Of a stretch of DNA of 64,000 nucleotides, positions 1-6,700 are shown in pieces; the stretch's first letter is position 1; each line of letters starts with the position of its first letter. The stretch lies in contig NZ_JOEA01000014.1 of the NCBI RefSeq assembly GCF_000719115.1, positions 186,001-250,000 on the forward strand, written 5' to 3'. The DNA is from Lentzea albidocapillata (lineage in GTDB: Bacteria; Actinomycetota; Actinomycetes; Mycobacteriales; Pseudonocardiaceae). Below the pieces are notes generated by a model. The model made no database searches, was not told the origin of the DNA, and saw nothing but the letters and a program-made list of their open reading frames with translations. Made by a program: the position numbers and the translations under genes.

Positions 1-1
1 G

Positions 2-397
2 TCGATCCTGGAGGGCATCGCGCTGACCATGAGCCGCCACAGCGCGTTGATGGGGGATGCTCTCGGACGTGAGTTCCCGGAGCTGATCGTGTCCGGCGGC
101 GGATCGCGGTCCGACCTGATGATGCAGATCTTCGCCGACGTGTTCGACCGGCCGGTGCGGCGCACGAGGATGAGCGACGCCGCCGGTCTGGGTGCCGCGA
201 TCTGCGCGGCGGTCGGCAGCGGCGTGCACCCGGACTGGGACAGCGCGGTCAAGGCCATGGTCACCACGGCCGATGTCTTCACACCGTCCGCCGCGGCGCC
301 GGTGTACGCGAAGCTCGCGCAGGACCATGCCCGCATCACGGACCACACCGATCCGCTGTTCGCATCCCTGAACCAGCAAGACATCACGGCCAGATAA
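2..397 (+). CDS. FGGY-family carbohydrate kinase, C-terminal part (5' end outside window)
   Basis: The frame is open from base 2, so only the last 131 residues of the protein are seen. The SGGGSRSDLMMQIFADVF segment, followed by a small-residue helix (DAAGLGAAICAAVGSG), is the typical C-terminal ATPase lobe of FGGY kinases such as xylulokinase, which phosphorylate a sugar or polyol with ATP in the cytoplasm. The substrate cannot be read from this fragment. It lies just upstream of a beta-glucosidase on the same strand, so it may phosphorylate a sugar from plant material, but the inverted repeat at 419-442 suggests the glucosidase has its own control. Confidence 0.85.
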   Translation, partial: SILEGIALTMSRHSALMGDALGREFPELIVSGGGSRSDLMMQIFADVFDRPVRRTRMSDAAGLGAAICAAVGSGVHPDWDSAVKAMVTTADVFTPSAAAPVYAKLAQDHARITDHTDPLFASLNQQDITAR

Positions 398-418
398 CCG
401 ATTGATAACGGCAAGACA

Positions 419-442
419 TACCGACCGACTACTCGGTCGGTA
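419..442. promoter_or_regulatory. Candidate TetR operator upstream of the GH3 gene
   Basis: TACCGACCGA (419-428) and TCGGTCGGTA (433-442) form a perfect 10-bp inverted repeat with a 4-nt spacer, 21 nt before the ATG of the beta-glucosidase gene. No T tract follows, so an operator is more likely than a terminator for the upstream kinase. TetR proteins commonly bind repeats of this size, and a tetR gene is the second gene of the unit downstream. Autoregulation is therefore inferred. Confidence 0.6.
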
Positions 443-462
443 CTTCTGGTCTGCTCGAAGGC

Positions 463-2787
463 ATGGACATCAAGAAGGCGATCGCCGGGCTGGACCTGCC
501 GCGGAAGGTCCGGCTTCTCACCGGTTCCGCCCTGTTCGCGCTGCACGCGGAGCCGGAGATCGGCCTGGCGTCGCTGAAGTTGTCCGACGGCCCTACGGGT
601 GTCCGCGGCGCCGAACTCAGGGGCGGCACGATCGCGTGCGTGCTGCCGAACGCGACGTTGCTCGCTCAGCACTGGGACGTGGCACTGGCGCGCGAGGTCG
701 GCGAGGTACTCGCGGACGAGGCGGCGGCGCAACAGGTCCACGTCGTGCTCGGCCCGACGATCAACCTGCACCGCACGGCGCTCGGCGGCCGGCTGTTCGA
801 GGCCTACAGCGAGGACCCGCTGCTCACCGGCGTCATCGCGGCCGCCTACGTGCGCGGCCTGCAGCACAAGGGCATCGCGGCGACGCCGAAGCACTACGTG
901 GCCAACGAGTCCGAGACCGAGCGGCGCACGGCGAGCATGGTGCTGGACGAGAAGACGTTGCGCGAGGTCTACCTGCTGCCGTTCGAGATCGTGGTCGAGG
1001 ACTCCTCACCGTGGGCGGTCATGGCGGCCTACAACAACGTCAACGGCATCCCCGCGACCGAGCACACCGAACTCGTCGAGGGCGTACTGAAGGGCGAATG
1101 GGGCTTCGACGGCCTGGTCATGTCGGACTGGTTCGCCACGAAGTCCACCGCGGCGAGCGCCAACGGCGGCCTCGACCTGGCCATGCCCGGCCCTGGCGGT
1201 CCGTGGGAGGACAAGCTGGTCGCGGCTGTGCAGGCGGGCGAGGTCGCGGAGTCGGTCATCGACGACCACCTCGCCCGGTTGCTGCTGCTGGCGTCACGGA
1301 CCGGAGCGTTCGGCGAGCCGCGCTCCTGGCCTCAGGATCTGCCCGCGCCTGACAGCGCGGGCCGCCGCGAGCAGTTGCGCCGGTTCGCGGCGGGCGGCAT
1401 GACCGTGCTGAAGAACTCCGGTGTGCTGCCGTTGCCGGAGTCCCGCGTCGCGCTGATCGGCCGTCACGCGATCGACACCGTCGCGCAGGGCGGTGGCTCC
1501 GCCGGCGTGCGGCCGCCGCACATCATCAGCATCGCGGACGGCCTGACCTCGCGACTCGGCTCCGTGTCCGTTGTGGACGGTGTCGAGGTCCGGCTCCGGT
1601 ACGCCGCTCCCGGCGCCGGGGTGCTGAAGGACATCCGCGCGACGACGTACGACACGGACGGCCAGGTGCTGGCTACGCGAGACATGGAGATCGCCGAGCT
1701 CGCGGCGTACGGCGGCTGGGCACAGGGTGCCGCGTCGATCGAGGTGTCCGGCGAGGTCGTGCTGGACGAGCCGACGCGGCTGCTGGTCGGCGTGCGCGGC
1801 TTCGGCGACTGGACGATCGACGTCGCCGGACGGCAGTACGCCACACGTCTGGCCTGGGCGAACGGCATCGTCGAGGAAGCACTGCTCAAGCCGCCGCACT
1901 GGACGGCCGAGGTGCTGCTGTCGCCGGGCGACCGGATCACGGCCCGCGTTCGCGAGGCCAGCGCGCTGGTCGGCCTGATCACCCAGCCGGTCCCCCGCGC
2001 TCCCGCCGACGCGATCGGTGCCGCGGTGCGGGCCGCGCGCGAGGCGGACGTGGCGGTCGTGGTCGTCGGCCTCACCGAGGAGCAGGAGACCGAGGGCTTC
2101 GACAAGACCACGCTCGCGTTGCCCGGCGAGCAGGACGCGCTGGTCGCAGCGGTCGCGGCGGCCGCGCAACGCACGGTCGTCGTGGTGAACGCCGCCACGC
2201 CGGTGCTCATGCCGTGGCTCGCGCAGGTCGACGCCGTGCTGTGGGCGGGACTGCCCGGCCAGGAGGCCGGTGACGCGGTGGCGGCCGCGTTGCTCGGCGA
2301 CATCGAACCGGCCGGGCGCCTGGTCACGACGTTCCCCCGCTCCGACGCCGACGCCCTGCCGCTGATTCCGGCCGATGGCGAGCTGCTGTACTCCGAAGGC
2401 ACCGCGATCGGCTACCGGGGCGCGTCCGAGCCGTTGTTCTGGTTCGGCCACGGTCTCGGCTACACGACCTGGGAGTACGGGGCTGCGCACGCGTCCACTG
2501 TGGATGGCGTGCTCGCCTCGGTCTCGGTGGAGCTCACCAACACCGGCGAACGGGCCGGCCGCGAGGTCGTGCAGGTCTACCTCCGCCCGCGAGACGAGAC
2601 GGTCCGTCTCGTCGGATTCGCGGTGGCGGACGTCGAGGCCGGGCGGACCGTGCGGGTCGAGGTGCCGTGCGACCCGCGGGCCCAACGGACTTGGGCGGCC
2701 GGTTGGCACCCTCTGACCGGCGGCGACGTGCTGATCGCCCGCGGGCTCGGCGACGTCCGCGCTACCCTGCCCGCTGATCAGGATTGA
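463..2787 (+). CDS. Glycoside hydrolase family 3 beta-glucosidase
   Basis: A 774-residue GH3 enzyme, expected to release terminal beta-linked sugars, mainly glucose, from oligosaccharides or glycosides. Visible hallmarks are LSDGPTGVRG near the N-terminus, GRLFEAYSEDPLLTG, KHYVANESETERRT, and GLVMSDWFATKS containing the catalytic nucleophile (Asp222). A Gly-rich (alpha/beta) second domain follows from about residue 310. Residues about 380-500 look like the inserted beta domain (PA14-like) of many actinobacterial GH3 enzymes, and the C-terminus (VSVELTNTGERAGREVVQVYL) is the fibronectin-III-like domain. No signal peptide is visible, so it is probably intracellular. An inverted repeat precedes it, and a TetR gene follows after 9 nt, so the two are probably one transcription unit. 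Confidence 0.93.
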   Translation: MDIKKAIAGLDLPRKVRLLTGSALFALHAEPEIGLASLKLSDGPTGVRGAELRGGTIACVLPNATLLAQHWDVALAREVGEVLADEAAAQQVHVVLGPTINLHRTALGGRLFEAYSEDPLLTGVIAAAYVRGLQHKGIAATPKHYVANESETERRTASMVLDEKTLREVYLLPFEIVVEDSSPWAVMAAYNNVNGIPATEHTELVEGVLKGEWGFDGLVMSDWFATKSTAASANGGLDLAMPGPGGPWEDKLVAAVQAGEVAESVIDDHLARLLLLASRTGAFGEPRSWPQDLPAPDSAGRREQLRRFAAGGMTVLKNSGVLPLPESRVALIGRHAIDTVAQGGGSAGVRPPHIISIADGLTSRLGSVSVVDGVEVRLRYAAPGAGVLKDIRATTYDTDGQVLATRDMEIAELAAYGGWAQGAASIEVSGEVVLDEPTRLLVGVRGFGDWTIDVAGRQYATRLAWANGIVEEALLKPPHWTAEVLLSPGDRITARVREASALVGLITQPVPRAPADAIGAAVRAAREADVAVVVVGLTEEQETEGFDKTTLALPGEQDALVAAVAAAAQRTVVVVNAATPVLMPWLAQVDAVLWAGLPGQEAGDAVAAALLGDIEPAGRLVTTFPRSDADALPLIPADGELLYSEGTAIGYRGASEPLFWFGHGLGYTTWEYGAAHASTVDGVLASVSVELTNTGERAGREVVQVYLRPRDETVRLVGFAVADVEAGRTVRVEVPCDPRAQRTWAAGWHPLTGGDVLIARGLGDVRATLPADQD

Positions 2788-2796
2788 GGTGACGCC

Positions 2797-3420
2797 GTGT
2801 CGGTCCCGCCCCGGTACCGAGCCAAGTCGCGGGTGGACGTCTCCGGCGAGGAGTCCAGGGCCAAAGCAGTGGCCGTCGCGACCGAACTGTTCGCGCTGAC
2901 GGGCTTCAAGGGCACGTCGGTCGCGGCCGTGGCGGCCAGGACCGGACTGTCGCAGTCCGGCCTGCTGCACCACTTCCCGAGCAAGGCGGTCCTGCTGACG
3001 GCCGTGCTGGAGGAACGCGACCGGCAGGACGGCGACTTCCTGGCCGGAAGCGCGGGGCCTCCGCTGGGCTGGGCGGCGTTCGACGCGCTGACCGCCCTGG
3101 TGGCGCGCAACTCGGCGCGCCCGCACCTGGTCGGCCTGTTCGTGCGGCTGGCCGCCGAGGCGACCGAACCCGGCCACCCCGCGCACGCGTGGGTGCGTCA
3201 GCACTACAGCGGGCTGCGGCAATGGCTGTCCGAGGCCGTGCGCACAGGCCAGGAACGAGGAGAGATCGCGGCGGACGCCCCGGTCGAGTCGATGGTGCGC
3301 ACGACGATCGCGGTGATCGACGGGTTGCAGCAGCAGTGGCTGCTCCAACCGGACGAGGTGTCGATGACGGCGGAGTTCGAGGAGTTCACCCGAACCCTGC
3401 GAGCCCGCTGGGCGGGCTGA
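2797..3420 (+). CDS. TetR family transcriptional regulator
   Basis: A 207-residue regulator. The N-terminal helix-turn-helix covers about residues 23-70: AVATELFALTGFKGTSVAAV, then RTGLSQSGLLHHFPSKAVLL, the usual TetR recognition-helix sequence. The C-terminal ligand-binding domain resembles the TetR_C families of sugar-utilisation regulators, but its ligand is unknown. The GTG start at 2797 is preceded by GAGGTGA, which overlaps the stop codon of the beta-glucosidase gene and suggests translational coupling. It probably represses its own operon through the repeat at 419-442, with a glycoside or its product as inducer (inferred). Confidence 0.88.
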   Translation: MSVPPRYRAKSRVDVSGEESRAKAVAVATELFALTGFKGTSVAAVAARTGLSQSGLLHHFPSKAVLLTAVLEERDRQDGDFLAGSAGPPLGWAAFDALTALVARNSARPHLVGLFVRLAAEATEPGHPAHAWVRQHYSGLRQWLSEAVRTGQERGEIAADAPVESMVRTTIAVIDGLQQQWLLQPDEVSMTAEFEEFTRTLRARWAG

Positions 3421-3436
3421 CCGCGAAACGCAAGGT

Positions 3437-3475
3437 GGTGGCCCGGTTCAGTCTGGGGGACCCGTCCGGGCCACC
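3437..3475. terminator. Inverted repeat downstream of tetR, possible terminator
   Basis: GGTGGCCCGG (3437-3446) pairs with CCGGGCCACC (3466-3475) around a 19-nt loop, 17 nt after the tetR stop codon. There is no U-run, so this is a weak terminator call; in GC-rich actinomycetes stem-loops without U-runs are often accepted as terminators. The rest of the 307-nt gap before the AfsR gene holds the direct repeats described separately and nothing else I recognise. Confidence 0.4.
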
Positions 3476-3629
3476 GGTCTTGCGGTAGGTGGCCGACGTG
3501 CGCGGTGACTTTCACACGCCGGCCGGGTTCTGGGGGAACCGGACCCGGCAACTGCGCCGACCCCCACTCCCGGGAGTTCTCGGGCCCGGCGGCGCAGGTA
3601 CCGGATCTGGACACAAAGATGACAGGGGG

Positions 3630-3661
3630 CGTGCACAGATTTCGCCCAGGCCGTGCACAGA
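3630..3661 (+). promoter_or_regulatory. Direct repeats upstream of the AfsR-type gene, candidate SARP boxes
   Basis: CGTGCACAGA occurs at 3630-3639 and again at 3652-3661, exactly 22 nt apart (two helical turns). A third, partial copy (GTGCAC) lies at 3688-3693. SARP/AfsR regulators classically bind heptamer direct repeats spaced by 11 or 22 nt overlapping the -35 region. These may therefore be autoregulatory sites for the gene starting at 3728, but there is no experimental support. Confidence 0.4.
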
Positions 3662-3727
3662 CCGTCAGGAAGTGCGCGAGGATGGCTGTGCACCCCAACG
3701 CCTGGATCATCGAGGAGCGATCGACCT

Positions 3728-6412
3728 GTGGAGTTCCTGCTGCTCGGCTCGCTGGCGGTACGGCGGACGGGCACGTTGCTCGAGCTGGGCGGCCCCCGGC
3801 AGCGCGCGGTGCTCACCATGCTGCTGCTGCACGCCAACGAGGCCGTCAGCGTCGCACAACTGACGGAGGCGGTGTGGGATTCGCCGCCGGTGTCGCCCGA
3901 ATCGAACCTCCGCACGTACGTCGCCGGGTTGCGCAAGGTCCTCGGCGACCGGTTGATGACCCGGGCCGGCCACGGCTACCAGCTCGTGGTCGAGCCCGGC
4001 GAACTGGACCTCGACTCGTTCGACCGGCTGGTGCGCGAAGGGGAGGACGCGCTCGCGGACGGCGACACGGCGGCCGCGGCCGACCTGTTCGGCCAGGCGC
4101 TGGCCAGGTGGCACGGCATCCCGACCGCCGAGCTGAACGCGGGACCGTTGCTGCGCGCGGAGTTCACCCGCATCCAGGAACGCCGGCTCACGGCCGTCGA
4201 GCGGTTCGCCAAGGCGTCGCTGGAACTCGGCCGGTTCGACGACGTGATCGACCGGTTGCGGCGGGAGACGGCGCTGCACCCGTTGCGCGAGGAGCTCTGG
4301 GCGCTGCTGATGGTGGCGCTGGACCGCTCCGGCCGCCGCAGTGAGGCACTCGAGGCCTACGCGACGGCCCGCAGGCACGTGATCGAGCAGGTCGGCGTCG
4401 AGCCCGGCGCGCGGTTGCGCCAGTTGCAGCAGGTGGTCCTCGAAAGCCGGGTGCCCTCGCCCGCGGCTTTGAACGCGCATCGGCAGCTGCCGATGGACAT
4501 CGCGGAGTTCACCGGGCGCGAGTCCGAACTGAAGCGGCTGTGCGAGCCGGGGCCCCAGACCACCGTCGTGATCTCCGCGATCGAGGGCATGGCCGGTGTC
4601 GGCAAGACGAAACTCGCTGTGCGCGCGGCCCACCGGCTCGTTGAGCGCTATCCGGACGTGCAGCTGTGGGCCGACCTGCACGGCTTCGACGCCGACGAGC
4701 TGCCCGCGGACCCGTCCGCCGTGCTGGAGAGCTTCCTGCGGCTGCTGGGCGTGCCCGGCGGGCAGATCCCGGAGTCGCTGGAGGACCGGGCGGCGCTCTA
4801 CCGCGACCGGCTGACGGACAAGCGCGCCCTGGTGCTGCTCGACAACGCCGCCGGCGAGGACCAGGTGCGGCCGTTGCTGCCCGGCGGTTCCAGCTGCATG
4901 GTGCTGATCACGAGCCGCCGTACGCTGCTGCTGCTGGACGGCGTGAAGTCGGTCTTCCTCGACGTCTTCACGCCCGGCGAGGCGCTCGCGCTGCTCTCCC
5001 GGATCGCCGGTGAGGACCGGGTGCGGGCCGATCACGAGGCCGCGGAACGGATCGCGGAGCTGTGCGGGCACCTGCCGATCGCCGTCGCGCTCGCCGCGAA
5101 ACGCCTGGCTCGCCGTCCACAGTGGACGCTGCGGGACCTGGTGGACCGGCTCGAACGGGGAGGCGGTCTCGGTACACGGGGCGTGTTCGACCTCTCGTAC
5201 CAGGCGTTGCCGGAGAACCAGAGGCGCCTGTTTCGCCTCCTCGGACTCCACCCCGGCGAAGACGTCACCGCCGACTCGGCCGCCGCACTCGCCGGGCTGA
5301 CCGCGTACGAGGCGGGCGACCTGCTGGAGACGTTGCTCGACGAACACCTGCTGCAGCAGCACACCCCCGGCCGCTACAGCCTGCACGACCTGCTGCGCGC
5401 GTACGCCGTCGAGCAGGTCATGGCCGCCGATCCGCCGCCCGCCCGCGCACTCGCTCGGCGCCGGGTGCTCGACTGGTACGTCCACACGTCCTGGCACAGC
5501 GCGCTGCAGCTCAACCCGCAGCGCAAGCTGGAGATCGGTCCCGCGGACCCGGCCGTGCACCCGCGCACGTTCCCGGACCGTGACGCGGCCCTGCTGTGGT
5601 GCGACACGGAACGAGCGAACCTCGTCGCCGCGATCCGCGACGCCGCCCAGCACGAGTTGCCCGAGCAGTCCTGGAGCCTGGCTCAATGCCTGTGGGACTT
5701 CTTCAACCTGCGCAAGCACTGGGCGGACTGGATCGACACGCACGGCGTCGCGCTGGCCGCCGCACGCTCGGTCGGCGACCGCGGCGCCGAGGGCCGGATG
5801 CTGATCACGCTGGGCATCGCGCTGCGCGAGGTCCGGCGGCACGACGAGTCCGTCGAGTGCTACCAGCAGGCGCTCGCGATCTTCCGTGCTACCGGCGACA
5901 GGTCGCGCCAGGTGCCGACGCTCAACAACCTCGGCATCGTCCGCATGGTGCAGGGCCGGACCGAGGACGCGCTGGCGTGCTACGAGCAGTGCGCCGAGAT
6001 CGCCCGTGAGCTGGGCGACCTGCACACGGAAGCCGTGACGCTGAACAACATCGCACTGCTGCACGCCGACGCGGGCCGGTTCGACGTCGCGTTGTCGCGG
6101 TACCTGCGGGCGTTGGAGATCCGCGGGGACATCAAGGACCCGTACAGCGAGGCCATCCTGCTCAACAACATCGGCGAGGTGTACCGGGGGCTGCTCGACT
6201 TCACCGAGGCCGTGTCGTACGTCGAACGGGCGCTGGAGACGTTCCGGGCGATCGGTGACCTCTACGGACAGGCCGAGTCGCTGGACAACCTCGGCCTGGC
6301 GCTGGACGGGTTCGGTGATCGCCGTGGCGCGGAGAAGTGCTGGCTGGAGTCCGTGACGTTGTTCGAGGAGCTGGGCGAGCCCAAGGCCGCCGAGGTCCGT
6401 TCACGTCTTTGA
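3728..6412 (+). CDS. AfsR/SARP-type regulator (winged helix, BTAD, NB-ARC, TPR)
   Basis: An 894-residue activator of the kind that switches on antibiotic clusters. Domains in order: OmpR-like winged helix (about 1-90; EFLLLGSLAV start, LRTYVAGLRKVLGDRL), BTAD (about 95-240; ELDLDSFDRLV through the VIEQVGVEPG motif), NB-ARC ATPase with P-loop GMAGVGKT near residue 286, then tetratricopeptide repeats from about 680 to the end (repeated LNNLGIV, LNNIALL, LNNIGEV, LDNLGLA). The frame is open further upstream, but GTG 3728 is chosen because it begins exactly at the conserved SARP N-terminus and GAGGAG lies 8-15 nt before it. It stands immediately upstream of the thiopeptide genes in the same orientation, so it is the probable pathway regulator. 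Confidence 0.9.
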   Translation: MEFLLLGSLAVRRTGTLLELGGPRQRAVLTMLLLHANEAVSVAQLTEAVWDSPPVSPESNLRTYVAGLRKVLGDRLMTRAGHGYQLVVEPGELDLDSFDRLVREGEDALADGDTAAAADLFGQALARWHGIPTAELNAGPLLRAEFTRIQERRLTAVERFAKASLELGRFDDVIDRLRRETALHPLREELWALLMVALDRSGRRSEALEAYATARRHVIEQVGVEPGARLRQLQQVVLESRVPSPAALNAHRQLPMDIAEFTGRESELKRLCEPGPQTTVVISAIEGMAGVGKTKLAVRAAHRLVERYPDVQLWADLHGFDADELPADPSAVLESFLRLLGVPGGQIPESLEDRAALYRDRLTDKRALVLLDNAAGEDQVRPLLPGGSSCMVLITSRRTLLLLDGVKSVFLDVFTPGEALALLSRIAGEDRVRADHEAAERIAELCGHLPIAVALAAKRLARRPQWTLRDLVDRLERGGGLGTRGVFDLSYQALPENQRRLFRLLGLHPGEDVTADSAAALAGLTAYEAGDLLETLLDEHLLQQHTPGRYSLHDLLRAYAVEQVMAADPPPARALARRRVLDWYVHTSWHSALQLNPQRKLEIGPADPAVHPRTFPDRDAALLWCDTERANLVAAIRDAAQHELPEQSWSLAQCLWDFFNLRKHWADWIDTHGVALAAARSVGDRGAEGRMLITLGIALREVRRHDESVECYQQALAIFRATGDRSRQVPTLNNLGIVRMVQGRTEDALACYEQCAEIARELGDLHTEAVTLNNIALLHADAGRFDVALSRYLRALEIRGDIKDPYSEAILLNNIGEVYRGLLDFTEAVSYVERALETFRAIGDLYGQAESLDNLGLALDGFGDRRGAEKCWLESVTLFEELGEPKAAEVRSRL

Positions 6413-6461
6413 CCGGCCGATCAAGCAAAGTGCGATCCGTGCCGTATCGCGTTTCTTCAGC

Positions 6462-6474
6462 CTGTTCCGAACAG
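6462..6474. promoter_or_regulatory. Short perfect palindrome in the lazA leader region
   Basis: CTGTTC-C-GAACAG is a 13-bp perfect palindrome with a single central base, located 44 nt before the ATG of the precursor peptide gene, within the 105-nt gap after the AfsR gene. It could be an operator for the thiopeptide operon or a weak stem. I see no clear -35/-10 pair beside it. Confidence 0.3.
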
Positions 6475-6517
6475 CCCGCGGGCGAGTTCGCCACAACTGA
6501 AGACGTGAGGACACGGC

Positions 6518-6700
6518 ATGAAGGATCTCTCTTTCGACCCTGACGACCTGGAACTCGGCGACCTCGCGGTCACCTCCCTGCGCGACTCGGTCGCTTTGCC
6601 GGAGTCCGGAGCGTCCGGTGGCGCCTCGTCGTGCTCGTGCGGCAGCTCGTCGTGCAGCAGCTGCACCCAGCCGCCCCAGCTTCCCGCCCAGAACGCATGA
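6518..6700 (+). CDS. lazA: Thiopeptide (lactazole-like) precursor peptide
   Basis: A 60-residue ribosomal precursor. The acidic leader (1-32) carries DLELGDLAVTSLRDSVALPE, very like the leader of the lactazole precursor as I recall it, and ends in Ser-Gly-Ala. The core (from Ser33) is SGGASSCSCGSSSC, then SSCTQPPQLPAQNA. It holds Cys39, 41, 46 and 49, which would become thiazoles, and many Ser that could become dehydroalanine. Ser33 is the expected position 1 for the pyridine-forming cycloaddition. ATG 6518 follows a GTGAGGA ribosome-binding site, and the stop overlaps the lazB start by ATGA. All six genes needed for a minimal lactazole-type pathway follow in order. The leader cleavage site is inferred. 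Confidence 0.88.
   Translation: MKDLSFDPDDLELGDLAVTSLRDSVALPESGASGGASSCSCGSSSCSSCTQPPQLPAQNA

Noticed and set aside
419..442. Reading the 10-bp inverted repeat as a terminator of the FGGY kinase
   Set aside because: No T-run follows, the stem overlaps the expected promoter of the GH3 gene, and a cognate TetR gene is in the unit, so an operator is the better reading.
1294..3348. A 680-codon minus-strand open frame under the GH3 and tetR genes
   Set aside because: Shadow of real coding sequence: composition is Arg/Gly/His-rich, no recognisable domain, and both opposing genes have clear motifs.
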